Source: Gerris lacustris (lineage: Eukaryota; Arthropoda; Insecta; Hemiptera; Gerridae). From it: a stretch of 64,000 bases of DNA. The notes beneath the pieces were generated by a model. That model did not search any database, had not been told where the DNA came from, and saw only the letters and a list, made by a program, of their open reading frames with translations. Location: assembly GCA_951217055.1 (NCBI GenBank), contig OX578282.1:12587877-12651876 (forward strand), given 5' to 3'. The position numbers were made by a program, and so were the translations under genes. This document shows positions 45,853-57,655 of the stretch, piece by piece. Within the stretch, counting starts at the first letter, position 1; every line of letters starts with the position of its first letter.

Positions 45853-46375
45853 GTCTAAGAATATAAAAAGTCTTTTGCTGGATAAAGATAGCTCGCTAAT
45901 AAAAAATGACAATGTAAATGAGGCTTTACAAAAAACTTTGAAAGGTAAAAATGCGTTGCTGGAAAAAAGAAGCAAAGAGTTTAATCAGCTGAATGATGTA
46001 TTGACAGAGAAACAAGCTTTATTGATAAAAACTCTTAATGAATCCAAAGAGATCAAGCAGCAACTTCTGGAAAGGGAACAGACTTTGACTATGGCCAATT
46101 CTAAAATCGCTAAACTTAATGAAGAAAAATGAAGCACTCAAGAAATCTCACCAGGAAGCTAGACAACTCTCAGATATTTTACTCGGAAAAGAACAGCTCT
46201 TGGTTAAATTAGACGCTCGAATGTCAGAGTTGAAACAAGTCCTTATTGAGAAGAATCACGTTTTGAAAAATACACACGATGAAGTTGATGATTTAAGAAG
46301 GAGGTTGGTTGAGAAAGATAATGTTAAGTCAACCACGTCAGCAGAATATATTGCTAAATTAGAAACCCAAAGTTC
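45853..46375 (+). other. Coiled-coil segment in place of reverse transcriptase
   Basis: About 170 codons of pure coiled coil with a loose 23-residue periodicity: NEALQKTLKGKNALLEKRSK, NDVLTEKQALLIKTLNESKE, SDILLGKEQLLVKLDARMSE, KQVLIEKNHVLKNTHDEVDD. A frame change falls in an A run at about 46125-46130; both sides of it read on with the same repeat. No RT motif (such as YxDD) is present. The source looks like a host coiled-coil protein I cannot name. It is not the CEP290 sequence seen in this window. Confidence 0.75.
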
Positions 46376-47187
46376 TATTTTTGTAAACCCAGATAGAATT
46401 ATAAGTGACAGAGGCACAGCCTTCACTTCTCAGGATTTTGCAAATTATTGTGAGAGTAATCAGATCCAGCATATAAGAATGACTACTGGAGTACCTAGAG
46501 GTAACAGGCAGGTTGAGAGGCTTAATGAGATCATTATACCCGTGTTGACTATATACAGTCTGGAGTGTCCTGAGCGGTGGTATAAACATGTTAATAAGGT
46601 ACAGATGGCTATCAATAGCACATATCAGCGAGCCATAAAGATGACACCATTTAAACTTATGTTTGGCGTGGAAATGAAGAAACCAGATGAAAGAAATAAT
46701 TGAGGAAGAATTTATAACACTATTTAATGAGGAAAGGGAGAAACTAAGGCAGGATGCGAAGGATCAGATAAAGAAGATACAGGAGGAACAAAGGAGGAGC
46801 TACAACAGGAAGAGATGACCATCTAAGCAATATACAGTTGGGCAACTTGTGGCCATTATGAGAACACAATTTCTCCCAGATTCAAAGATCAGAAGAAAGT
46901 TTTTAGGTCCTTACAAAATAATAAAAAGAAAAGGAAAGGATATGTATGATGTAGAGAAGATAAGTTCAGGTGAAGGGCCTATTCATACGTCCACATGTGC
47001 CGACAAGATGAAGTTATGGAATCACATGGAGGAGGAATGTACATCCGAGGCGGATGATTGTCAGGAGTGGCCGAGATGTGGGATTGAGGACAGACAGGAA
47101 ATAGATAATGAAGAAGACAGAGGCGTGGATGAGGAATTGGTGAGAAGAGCGTTAGATTCCCTAATGGAAGAAGGCGGGAGAATTTGA
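46376..47187 (+). pseudogene. Integrase C-terminal half, frameshifted
   Basis: Begins FVNPDRIISDRGTAFTSQDF (second catalytic Asp), then VPRGNRQVERLNEI (catalytic Glu in the usual TPRANGQVER motif) and AINSTYQRAIKMTPFKLMFG. After a frame change near 46690 and a TGA at about 46816 it continues RRKFLGPYKIIKRKGKDMYD, the GPY/F module. The frame ends at 47187, inside the 3' LTR. The first catalytic Asp and zinc-binding domain are missing. Confidence 0.8.
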
Positions 47188-47371
47188 GGAAAGTTACAGA
47201 CTGTTATATAGAACGAGCGTTGTAGTTGTATGTTGTTGTGTTGTATGGCGGCGAGTATAATTGTTGTGTTAAAGCGTAGATGAATTAGACGAAGAAGTTG
47301 TGTGTTTGTTTTAATAAACGTATTTCGTGTTTCGTATATTTATCTTTGAGTTTCAACCCCAATATCCCACA
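47077..47371 (+). repeat. 3' LTR
   Basis: Nearly identical to the 5' LTR (295 bp, tgtgggat ... atcccaca). Its first 110 bases encode the end of pol (CGIEDRQEIDNEEDRGVDEE ... EEGGRI), so part of the LTR is also coding. Confidence 0.9.
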
Positions 47372-47396
47372 TATATATATATAATATATATATATA
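47372..47396. repeat. TA microsatellite, middle segment
   Basis: A short TA tract between the 3' LTR and the foldback element, reading tatatatatataatatatat. Confidence 0.9.
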
Positions 47397-48458
<1,062 letters not shown>

Positions 48459-48711
48459 CTCATTGAGAAATGTCTCAAATTTAATTGTTATAATACCTAA
48501 GAGTTTAATTCCGAGACTTACTCAAGACAAACTTTTACATTTCATACGAGTTTACTAATGAAGGAACTGTGCTAATCTGAAGCAAAATTAAGAAACTACA
48601 TGGCTTAAAAGCTTCAGAAGCACTAGCTCCCTCTAACTCTCTGGGCTACCATTTATGAAGTATGTATAAGTAAACTTGATTTGATTAAAAAAAAAAAATT
48701 GTTAAATAAAA

Positions 48712-48986
48712 AATAATCCTACCGTGGGTTTCCACAAGCCAAGCGGATTTCCATTGGAAATTTGTAGTTCAATGCCGTGTAGTTCCTTCATAACTACTAC
48801 TAGTGTGTGTGTTATTTTAAGTTTAGAAAGTTTAAAAGAAATATTTTAGTTGGATTAGGGTTATTAGAATATTGCTTAGTTAAACATAATCGTAGTAGTT
48901 TGAAAGAAGTTTAAACTGCACAACATTGAACTACAAATTTCCAATGGAAATTCGCTTGGCTTGCGGAAACCCACGGTAGGATTATT
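48712..48986. mobile_element. MITE with aatcctaccgtgggtttcc TIRs
   Basis: aataatcctaccgtgggttt, ccacaagccaagcgg ... is inverse to cgcttggcttgcggaaaccc, acggtaggattatt; about 63-bp arms. Its right half with 88 bp of flank is duplicated at 49885-50062. Confidence 0.85.
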
Positions 48987-49074
48987 TGTACAAAAATGTA
49001 TTTTTTAAAATCTTTGCTGACTCATCAGGAGGGGTTAATGACGACATAAACTCTGAGATACTTTCTTCATATTC
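48897..49074. repeat. 178-bp duplicated block, copy A
   Basis: agtttgaaagaagtttaaac ... gagatactttcttcatattc. Covers the MITE right arm and its downstream flank. Identical, base for base as far as I can read, to 49885-50062. Confidence 0.85.
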
Positions 49075-49110
49075 CTAATTTTATAATAATAATTATATGT
49101 TAATTATAAT

Positions 49111-49571
49111 AATTATGTTTGCTTTTAACTAATTAATGGAATTTCATAGGTTTTTATATTTGTTCAGTTCCAATGATGTGCTAAATGTCAAAATCGTATT
49201 TATACTTTCGGTGTCAACCGTCAAAGTTTCCAAATTCAAAAATCGATAACTTCAAAATGGCACGATTTGTTTGTAATACAAGGAGGTACATTCGTGCCAA
49301 ATTTCAACTCGGCACCATTTTAAATTTTTTACAATTTTGTTTTTTAATTGCTGACTCAGCACTGGGACTGGGTTCAAGATGGCGCAAAATGTTGTTTTTC
49401 CACGCGGCATAACTAGAAGTAAGGACGGATTTTTTGGCCAAGTTTAACCTCTCTAGGTAAAATTCCCGGGGCTCTACGATGATAACACACATACAAACAG
49501 ACAGATGTCATGCTGAAAACCACTCAGGATGTCTTAAAAACACCCAAATGGATAATTTAGTTGAAATCTCG

Positions 49572-49606
<35 letters not shown>

Positions 49607-49884
49607 TTGGGTACAACATGTTGTGAAAACAATTCTTTTTCTACCATAGGTGAAGGAAAAGTAAAACAAATATTGTTGAACATTATAGAGAGGTGGGTAT
49701 GAACAGTTAAAATGGGTTGAAATTATACGTTTTGTATTTATACAATATATAATCGAACTAATGAATAATTTCGATGTACATTTTGTATACATAAACCGTA
49801 TGCAATCAAGATTAAAAAAAGGGATTAGAGAAGCTAAAGCAATGTTTAAATGCCAACAATAATTGCGTCGTTCAAAGAGAGATG
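49111..49884 (+). repeat. About 770-bp block duplicated at 52000-52795
   Basis: Shared from actaattaatggaatttcat through caaggaggtacattcgtg, ggctctacgatgataacac, ggataatttagttgaaatct to gcgtcgttcaaagagagatg. Here the internal A run is 33 bases long (49572-49604), against 9 in the other copy. Many scattered substitutions show it is older than the 178-bp duplication. It resembles a transposon family member rather than a gene. Confidence 0.8.
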
Positions 49885-50062
49885 AGTTTGAAAGAAGTTT
49901 AAACTGCACAACATTGAACTACAAATTTCCAATGGAAATTCGCTTGGCTTGCGGAAACCCACGGTAGGATTATTTGTACAAAAATGTATTTTTTAAAATC
50001 TTTGCTGACTCATCAGGAGGGGTTAATGACGACATAAACTCTGAGATACTTTCTTCATATTC
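49885..50062. repeat. 178-bp duplicated block, copy B
   Basis: Directly abuts the end of the 49111-49884 block. Identical to copy A and in the same orientation, so it is a recent duplication or gene-conversion tract. Confidence 0.85.
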
Positions 50063-50179
50063 GAGTTCATAATTACCCAGTGTTTTCCATCTATTTGTTT
50101 TCGAGTTTTCGTAGGTACATTCAATTATTATTGAACATTTTATCATGATTTATCATCAAAATAACTTCTCCTCGGCGGG

Positions 50180-50215
50180 GAATTGAACCCGGCCTCTCTC
50201 CGTCCGCGTTTAAAG
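50180..50215 (-). repeat. tRNA B-box-like fragment, minus strand
   Basis: The minus strand reads gaggccgggttcaattcccc then gccgag, a good T arm. No A box or complete clover leaf is found beside it; probably a SINE end. Confidence 0.4.
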
Positions 50216-51404
50216 CTATTTTGTCCGGAACTAGATTTTTACCCGGAATGAATTTGACCTTGAATTTTTATTCACGTTTTTTTTTAGAATTTTGGAGGGT
50301 AGCGCCCCCAAATTTTGAGCAAAAATTAATTTCTCGATTTACCTCTGGGTATGATATCTCTGAATAGGTATGCTAAATGTGGTCAAAATCGGCCCAGTAG
50401 TTTAGGCTTTACGTGTCTGCACAGACAGACAGACATTTTTTAAAAACCACTTTTTTGGACTCAGGGGACCTCAAAACATGCAAATTCATCAAAATCTCAT
50501 TATCGAATTTTTCGAGCCATCGCAATACTTTCTCTTTGTATGAGAAAGTAAAAAGACGGCGTATACTTGTAAGATGTTTATCTTATTTTTCTGCATAGAA
50601 CTAATAGAGTTCGTATGTAAAACCTTATTGTGGCAGAGGTACAACTTATTTAATATTCTTGAATAAGGGAATTTCTTTATTGTACATTAGTAAAAAAAAA
50701 AACCTTAAAAATTAAGTCCCTCTAACTGTATACTTACCTTTAGACCCTTTCATTGTTGCAAATGAAACTTATTTTTAATTTAAAATTAAATTTAAATTTT
50801 CTTCTTTTTCTTAATTTTACATTCAAAGAGCATATTTAAAATTTAATTTTTATAAAAAAAAAAATCTTCTGAGTATGACACTGCTTATAATTTAAATTAT
50901 CTTTTTTAAAATAATAATAACTGAGACCCCCCGAAAAAAGGTAGGACTTAAAATGAGCAAATTATATTAATACAAACAATAAGAAACAGAAATAAAATAG
51001 ACAGAACCGCTAATGACTTAAGAGCAGGCGAAGAGGTGTAATAAAGAACAAATTAATGTTATTCTTTTAATGAAATAAAGGTAGTTTGAATTCTGCACAC
51101 GGAACCTGTTAAATTATTATATATTCAGTGTGTTTCAGGTTTAATCTGAGAACAATTAAACTGTGGTTAGGGGCCCAAAAATGGGGCTAAAAAAATTCTT
51201 AAAATGAACATGCTTGCGTGGCTTGGTTTTGGCGTTATGCTAATTTTTATATTTTTAAAAAATAAATTCCTTTTGTCCGCGTTTTCGCAGTTTCCCAATA
51301 CAAAACCTTCAATAGTTTCTCCTCCGATCATCTTAACCCTTTAGTCCAAAATCTATCTTCCCACCACATTCCTGGCAATACTAATACTCCTCTACACCTT
51401 AAGT
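50216..51404. other. Intron, nothing recognised
   Basis: No repeat partner or coding frame. It includes some insect-transposon-like prose around gacagacagacatttttt (50423). Confidence 0.4.
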
Positions 51405-51799
51405 GGCAATGGCCAAGAGACATGCTAATAGAGTAGTTAAAATTTGGCATATACTCGTATATCTATATGTACGTATCAATTAATTATTTATTTATCTTAT
51501 TTATTATTTACTTATGTGATTTAACATACCAGTAAGTGCTATCATTGGACAGAATCTTACATCTATATTTACATTATATGCTACAAATACTCTGCATTCA
51601 TTATTATCTATATTCCTTGTATAGTTGTATATTATCGTGTAGTATATTGTCTAATAATATTATGTATTGCCTGTATTGTATAGTATATTATGAAGTTGCA
51701 ATAAACGATATTTAATAATAAAAATCGGGTGCGGGGTACGTAAGAACTTTTCTTCACCTCGGTGGCCACTAAAGTGGCCTCTCCTGCAGCTTCGCAGCA

Positions 51800-51846
51800 C
51801 GAGGAAGCTGCATTGGGCGTGGTCAGTACTTGGATAGGTGACCGTT
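51800..51846 (+). repeat. 5S rRNA-like fragment (SINE head relic)
   Basis: gaggaagctgcattgggcgt, ggtcagtacttggatagg, tgaccg matches the 3' half of insect 5S rRNA around its internal promoter (GCAGCGTCGGGCGCGGTTAG, TACTTGGATGGG, GACCG). The 5' half is missing or unrecognisable and the sequence downstream is not 5S. Likely a 5S-derived SINE or pseudogene. Confidence 0.6.
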
Positions 51847-51999
51847 TTCTTTAACTGGTTTTTTTATTATCATTTTTCAAAAAAATGTTTATTATTTTAT
51901 TTCATTTATTTAATTATTTGAATTTTGGCGGTATTTTGATATAATAAGTAAAGAAACTGACGTTTAACAAAAGTATTGCACTAATAGATAATTACGTTC

Positions 52000-52795
52000 G
52001 CTTTTAAATTTTAAACTAATTAATGGAATTTCATAGTTTTTTTTATATTTGTTCTTTATTTTTACCAGTTCCAACGATGTGCCAAATGTCAAAACCGTAT
52101 TAACACTTTCGGTGTTGTTAACCGTCAAAGTTTCCTAAATCAAAAATCGATTACTCCAAAATGGTGGCCAATATCAAAATTAAATTTGGCGGGTTTGTTT
52201 GTAATACAAGGAGGTACATTCGTGTCAAATTTCAACTCGGTACACTACGATTTTGTACAATTTTGTTTTTTATTTCTTGCTGACTCTGCACTGGGACTAG
52301 GTTCAAGATTGCGCAAAATGTTGATTTTCCGGGCGGCACAACTTGAAGTATGGGCTGGATATTTTTTTTTTTTTTTGCCAAGTTTCAACTCTCTAGGTAA
52401 AATACCCGGGGCTCTACGATGAAAACAAACATACAGACGTCATGCTGAAAACCACTCAGAAGGTTTTAGAAACACCCAAAACGGATAATTTAGTTGAAAT
52501 CTCGAAAAAAAATGTTAGGTACAACAATATGTTGTGAAAACAATACTTTTTCTACCATTGGTGAGGAAAAGTAAAATAAAAATTGTTGAACTAATATAGA
52601 GAGGTGGGTATGAACAGTTAAAATGGGTTGAAATTATACGTTTTGTATTTATACAATATTTAATCGAACTAATGAATAATTTCGATGTACATTTAGAATA
52701 CATAAACCGTATGTAATCAAGGTTAAAAAAAGGGATTAGAGAAGCTAAAGCAATGTTTAAATGCCAAAAATAATTGCGTCGTTCAAAGAGAGATG
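52000..52795 (+). repeat. Second copy of the 49111-49884 block
   Basis: Same order of words as copy 1, same orientation, with an extra T run at 52361-52376 and a shorter A run. It ends at the same word (aaagagagatga). It lies 250 bp upstream of exon 53043. Confidence 0.8.
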
Positions 52796-53042
52796 ATATT
52801 TTCCGGTAGCTGAAACGTAGAGACTGATATGGTCAATATTTTATAATGATCTCGTAGTTTGGACCATATTAATGGTCTTTTAAGCTTAAAACAGAAACCA
52901 GTTTTGGATTTTATAAAATGAATCTATTTGCAAACTCTTTAGGAATAAAATTTCGTATTTGTTCTGTTCTGAGGTTTTATTTGGTGTTCCTTTTTTTTAT
53001 TCCTCTGTTTGATTAAACCCTTTTTTCTTTATTTTTCAACAG

Positions 53043-53200
53043 ACAACCGTATCAAGCTTGCAAAATTTAATAACGAAAAAAGAAGAGGTTATTGAGCGAT
53101 ATCAAAAACTTATTCAGGAAAACAGCGAAGAGTATAATAAATTAATGGATCAATACAAGACTTTAGAAGCTCATTCGAAAAGACTTTCATCTCCTTCACA
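53043..53200 (+). CDS. Cep290: CEP290-like gene, internal exon
   Basis: Acceptor tttttcaacag at 53032-53042, donor ttcaca|gtaagt; 52 codons plus two bases. It encodes TTVSSLQNLITKKEEVIERY and QKLIQENSEEYNKLMDQYKT. This aligns with human QTIANMQARLNQKEEVLKKYQRLLEKAREEQREIVKKHEEDL, and the join to the previous exon (DTQVLALK-TTVSSLQ) mirrors HHTLKIAHQTIANMQ. This shows that no exon is missing across the 9.5-kb intron despite the insertions in it. Confidence 0.9.
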
Positions 53201-53514
53201 GTAAGTAAAAAAAGTTATTTATCAAAGTGTAAGTTAATGAAAATGTATTGTCTTTGATGCTATTTTGAAAATAAGGTTTAGTTGTCGGATACATTCCTTA
53301 TTATACATATTTAATCATTAAGTGCAGTGATTTCTTATACTGAGGTAAACCAGTAGTTCAAATAATTATAATTTTAACTTTATTAAAAGAAAATTAAGGG
53401 ATACACATAAATCGAAAATCAAGTGCTTTAATTTAAACTTTTAACAATGAGTTCAAGGTTGACTAATTACTATATGCAAATTGTAACAATAATTAAAGAA
53501 AATTAAACTAAAAG

Positions 53515-53961
53515 ACTGCCAAATTGGTGTGACACATAGCTTCCTCGCATCCTATCATGTACTACATACTTAGGTAATTGATTACCTAGTACTTAGGTAT
53601 TGATTACCTAAGAGCACAAACGGTTCAATATAATCTGGGGCTATCTGCGGGCTACTTTCGATAAACTATAGAAGTTTCATACAAATCAGATAACTACTTT
53701 TGAAGTTATAGGTGTAAATAAATGCATGTTTCAGAGTTTGAGGTATATGTAGCCACAGATTAAATTGAACCGACTGAGCTCTTTATCTTTTGCTAAATTG
53801 ATACTTAAATTCATGTAAAAAATCAAAACAATTTTGACAGTTTTAAAAACTTTGGGAGGGGGATTTTTCTAAATTTGACAATAATGGGCTGTAATAGCAT
53901 GAAACTATTAAAGGATACGGAATAGGACGGGAGAAAGCTATGTGCCACACTAATCGGCAGT
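53515..53961. mobile_element. TIR element, actgccaaattggtgtg termini, complete
   Basis: actgccaaattggtgtgaca, catagctt and aagctatgtgccacactaat, cggcagt are inverse. 447 bp, no frame. Partial copies at 25950-26138 and 8363-8420. Confidence 0.8.
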
Positions 53962-54035
53962 TTTTTTTTATTTTATGTACCAACTTTTTTGTTTTTTACG
54001 TCGGGTATTTTATATAGTATTAAATAGAAATCTTA

Positions 54036-54616
54036 ATAGTCCAGGAGATAGCGTGCAAAAAACTGTCCGACTAACATCAAGCTAGAATTATGTATACAAG
54101 TCAATCTTTTAGCGCCTTTTAAGAATATGTGGTCGGCTAAGTTCGTCTGCGGGACATAGCTTGGCAATAGGCGTTTGAAAAAAACAAACCGGTGGAGAGC
54201 GGCCATGTCTCACCAATAATGGTGGACAATGTGATTTTCATGATCCTGAGTACAGAATTAGTTAGTAGACCGAAAATCAAGTCGATGTTATTTTCACACT
54301 TGATAGGTTAGTTATTCAAATATTACTAAAAATCAACGTGGTCACCTGTCAAGGGACAAACTAACATCAACTTGATTTTCGGTCTACTAACTAATTCAGT
54401 ACTCAGGATCATGAAAATCACATTGTCCACCATAATTGGTAAGACATGGCCGCTCTCCACCGGTTTGTTTTTTTCAAACGCCTATTGCCAAGCTATGTCC
54501 CGCAGACGAGCTTAGCCGACCACATATTCTTAAAAGGTGCTAAAAGATTGACTTGTATACAAAATTCTAGCTTAATCTTAGTCAGACACTTCGTTGCACG
54601 CTATCTCCCGGACTAT
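54036..54616. mobile_element. Foldback element FB1, complete copy
   Basis: 581 bp, arms of about 270 bp: atagtccaggagatagcgtg ... caagctagaatt, gtcggctaagttcgtctgcg ... gtagaccgaaaatcaag, and the inverse ctatctcccggactat. This is the reference copy for those at 5522, 27883, 56008 and 21400. No protein; the open frame 54446-54685 is arm sequence. Confidence 0.9.
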
Positions 54617-55392
54617 AAGGCCGCTACCTCTTTTGTCGGCGATGTGGGTATCTGGAATTTATTTAGAGGAATGGACTTAATATAGATAATGCAGGTCCCT
54701 AAATAAGTTTGTTTGGCCAGCTTTAGAGTTATCAAACATTTTTCAAAATTAATTCAACGAAATGTAGAGTTGCTTTCAATACATCGCCACTCACATTGTG
54801 TGTCTTATGGGTCGTGAAATATTGGAGTATTTTTCCTAGAATTACATAAAATATACTAATTAATGAACAGCTTAAACAGGACTTAGATTTTGAAATGGTA
54901 AACATTAATTAAATATTTGTTTATTATTTAATTGTTTAGTATTTGTAAAGCAGTATTCTGTTTAATTCTTACATGTATATAAATGTAGACACCTTTCAAC
55001 GTTTCCGCCATATGCCATGGAATTTCCGCTGTCATACTTACTTTTTCTGCATAACTATAGAGGCGTGTAAAACGTTATAAGCTATATATCATGCAGTGTC
55101 CCTCGAGAGGCCGTAAACAAAATATGGAAACTTTAAGTTCTTTCTTCTTGTTTTTTCCATATTTTGATGTAATAAATCATTTTTCCTAACGCAACATGAC
55201 ACTTCGCTAGATTGATCTTTTTTAGCTGAAGTCTTCAAGCAGGAATATGTTAGCAACCAGTGACAGATTGTCTTAACAGATTTTCAATACCAATTTTATG
55301 ATTTTACGGGGGAACTAGGTAACAAATCCATAGATAACAAAAGTGCATAGCAAAATTAAATATATTATACCCTTTATTAGATTCTTTAAATA
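54617..55392. other. Intron, nothing recognised
   Basis: AT-rich sequence without repeat partner or exon-like frame. Confidence 0.5.
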
Positions 55393-55680
55393 TTTTGCTT
55401 CCGAGCTTACCGAAGCTATGTAATCGTTTTGATGAACGAAAACTTTTTATGTCATTGATAAATATCCAAGACAGAAATCCGTTTCAGACGTCAATGAAAT
55501 TTTTTTGGTTCCATGTCTGTCCGTCGATATGTCGCTCAATTATTTCTAACCAACATAACTACTAGTCCGATTATAATGAAATTTAGATGGTAGGTCATAA
55601 TTAGTTATTTGTTGGTCCCATATAAGTTTTAACCTTTCTGTGGAGCTTATACTTCGCCTGCGCCTCGTCAAGACATTTCC
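55393..55680 (+). repeat. Dispersed repeat, ccgagcttaccgaagctatg family
   Basis: gcttccgagcttaccgaagc, gacagaaatccgtttcagac, ttggttccatgtctgtccgt and gtccgattataatgaaattt identify it with 34760-35035 and 25570-25860. Confidence 0.65.
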
Positions 55681-56007
55681 GAGATAATATTATTCTATAG
55701 TTGTGTGTCCTGTTTTTAATCCCATAAATTAACTTAAGCTTTTGTGAAAAAAGGAACGATAAAACCTATATTTTTTTTACCTAGAATGTCCCTTGGGTTC
55801 TATGAAGTCAAAATGATCGCATTTTGTTTACCTCTCAAATATATAAGAAATAAGTATAATATAAAAATTGTGAAAGAATTTCTTTTATAATATTTTAATT
55901 AAGACGGGATATCATTTGCTAATTCTTAGGAAAATGTGATTAACAAAAGTAATTGAAAATCCACATTTGGTTTTTCGAGAACTATTGCTGCTAGTGATCA
56001 TATTATA

Positions 56008-56449
56008 ATAGTCCAGGGGATAGTGTGCAAAAAAGTGTCTGACTAACATCATGCAAGAATATTGTATACAAGTCAATCTTTCAGTGCCTTTTAAGAATAT
56101 GTTGTCGGCTAGGTTCGTCTGTCGGACAAAGCTTGCCAATAGGATAGTTATTGAAATATTACTCCAAATCAAAGTGGTCCCCTATCAAGGGACAAAATTA
56201 CATCAACTTGATTTTCAATCTACTAACTAATTTTATGCTCAGGATCATGAAAATCACACTTTCCACCATAATTGGTGGGCCATGGACACTCTCCATCGGT
56301 TAGATTTTTGTAAATGCCTATTGCCAAGCTATGTCCCGCATACAAACATAGCCGACCACATAGTCTTAAGAGCACTAAAAGATTACTTGTATACAAAATT
56401 CTAGATTGATGTTGTCGGATACTTTATTTCACGCTATCTCTTGGACTAT
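56008..56449. mobile_element. Foldback element FB1, internally deleted copy
   Basis: 442 bp. Termini atagtccaggggatagtgtg and cgctatctcttggactat. About 140 bp missing from the left arm (join at gccaataggatagttattg). Ends 101 bp before the acceptor of exon 56551. Confidence 0.85.
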
Positions 56450-56550
56450 AAGTCTTATGAATATTTAGCGTTTTACTCTCATGAATATTTTGCGTGTTAC
56501 TCTAATGAAAATTTGGCGTGTTAATCTCATAAATATTTGGCTTGTTTCAG

Positions 56551-56721
56551 CCAAAAGTTAACGGATTCACGTGCAATCACCTTACTCATGGAGAAATGGT
56601 TAGGACGAGTCCATGGTCTGGAGGATCAGGTCTGCAGCCTCGCTCAGCAGCTATCAGCAGCCAACACAGAGATACAGGCTGCTGTCCATGAATGTCATCA
56701 TTGGAAAGCCATAGCTCAAAA
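56551..56721 (+). CDS. Cep290: CEP290-like gene, internal exon
   Basis: Acceptor cttgtttcag at 56541-56550, donor ctcaaa|a then gtaagt at 56722. One base completes His, then 56 codons plus two bases. It encodes QKLTDSRAITLLMEKWLGRV, HGLEDQVCSLAQQLSAANTE and IQAAVHECHHWKAIAQK. It is coiled coil with Trp residues at MEKWLGR and HHWKA. It follows a perfect foldback copy ending 100 bp upstream, yet the acceptor and frame are intact. Confidence 0.87.
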
Positions 56722-56872
56722 GTAAGTTGGCAGAAACCAAGCTAAAATTAGTTATCCTCATTTGAGATGCTTATGAGAACCAAATATTATGATAGCAATG
56801 TTATAATTTTATCAATACTCGGATATTATATATTTCTGTTAATTTGAATTAGCCATTACTCTAAAAATGGCT

Positions 56873-57520
56873 AATTCGTTGGTAAAACCAAAAAAAGAAA
56901 CTCTTATAGTTTCGTTCCTGTGTCTGTCTGTCTGTCTGTCACTCTGTACGGTTCCAATAACTTTTGAATCAAAAGAGATAATAACATGAAATTTTCCAGC
57001 ATTAAAGATTGTTTTGACGCGCACACAGTAAAAATATAGCGAACTCAAAATTATCAGCTGTTCAAATCCAGAATGGCGGATAACTCACATCACACGAAAA
57101 CATTTTTTTTTTTTTTATAATTTTGAGTGGGGTATAAAATGAAAGGTATTGAGGAGTAGATTACAAAAATATATAACACTTGTGGAAAGCGTTTAATTTT
57201 CCCTGCCATTTTATCAAAAAACATAAACATTTTGCGTGCACCCCCCCCCCCCCCCCCCTAAAACAATATTTCCGCCAGGCCATAGAAAAAATAAGAATAG
57301 CAATTCCATCTGATTAACTAGGAATCCAAGATGGCGGCTAATTCCTGTCACGGGATTTTTTTTTTTTTAAATATTTTGAGTGAGGTATCAAATGAAAGGC
57401 ATTGAATAGATTAAAAAATATATAACACTTGTGGAAAGATTTTAATTTTCCATGCCATTTTGTCAAAAAACATCAAAATTCCCCCTTATACTAATTTCAT
57501 GTTTACGATGCCAACGAAAC
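56873..57520 (+). mobile_element. TIR element, gtttcgttggta family, copy 2
   Basis: Same layout as 22228-22920: ttcgttggtaaaaccaaaaa ... gtctgtctgtcactctgtac ... two atggcgg(a/c)taa blocks ... gatgccaacgaaac. Its C tract (57241-57258) falls at the same position as that of copy 1. Confidence 0.8.
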
Positions 57521-57593
57521 CATTTTAACGTGAGACTTCACGCACTCCCAGTTTATTTATATTTACTTAAATAAGCAATCTTCTTCTCTTTGG

Positions 57594-57655
57594 CATATAG
57601 GGTATATTAAAAATATAACACATTGTTTTTAAATACATATTTTTAATATACCATA
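57594..57655. repeat. Short hairpin
   Basis: atatagggtatattaaaaat (about 57595-57614) pairs with atttttaatataccatatag (about 57637-57656), loop about 22 bases. Confidence 0.75.

Larger units (their letters stand above)
43838..47371 (+). mobile_element. Gypsy-type LTR retrotransposon with coiled-coil insert in pol
   Basis: A 3.5-kb element with LTRs at 43838-44146 and 47077-47371. Order: LTR, tRNA-Pro-like primer site, gag with zinc knuckles, aspartic protease (IDTGSEVN), about 520 nt of coiled coil, C-terminal integrase with GPY/F module, LTR. Reverse transcriptase, RNase H and the integrase N-terminus are absent, so it cannot replicate on its own. LTRs differ by about four substitutions and one 14-bp indel, indicating a recent insertion. 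It has further frameshifts and stops. It lies in a TA tract, which hides any target duplication. Confidence 0.85.

Noticed and set aside
45853..46375. The coiled coil as a true CEP290 exon inside the intron
   Set aside because: It is continuous with the retroelement frames on both sides, has no splice sites, and exon 43345-43515 joins 53043-53200 with no gap in the CEP290 alignment.
49508..49909. Minus-strand frame of 133 codons
   Set aside because: It includes a poly-Phe run from the 33-base A tract and lies in a duplicated repeat; the copy at 52000 does not keep it open.
54446..54685. 79-codon frame next to a similar one at 5638
   Set aside because: Both are translations of the FB1 foldback arm.
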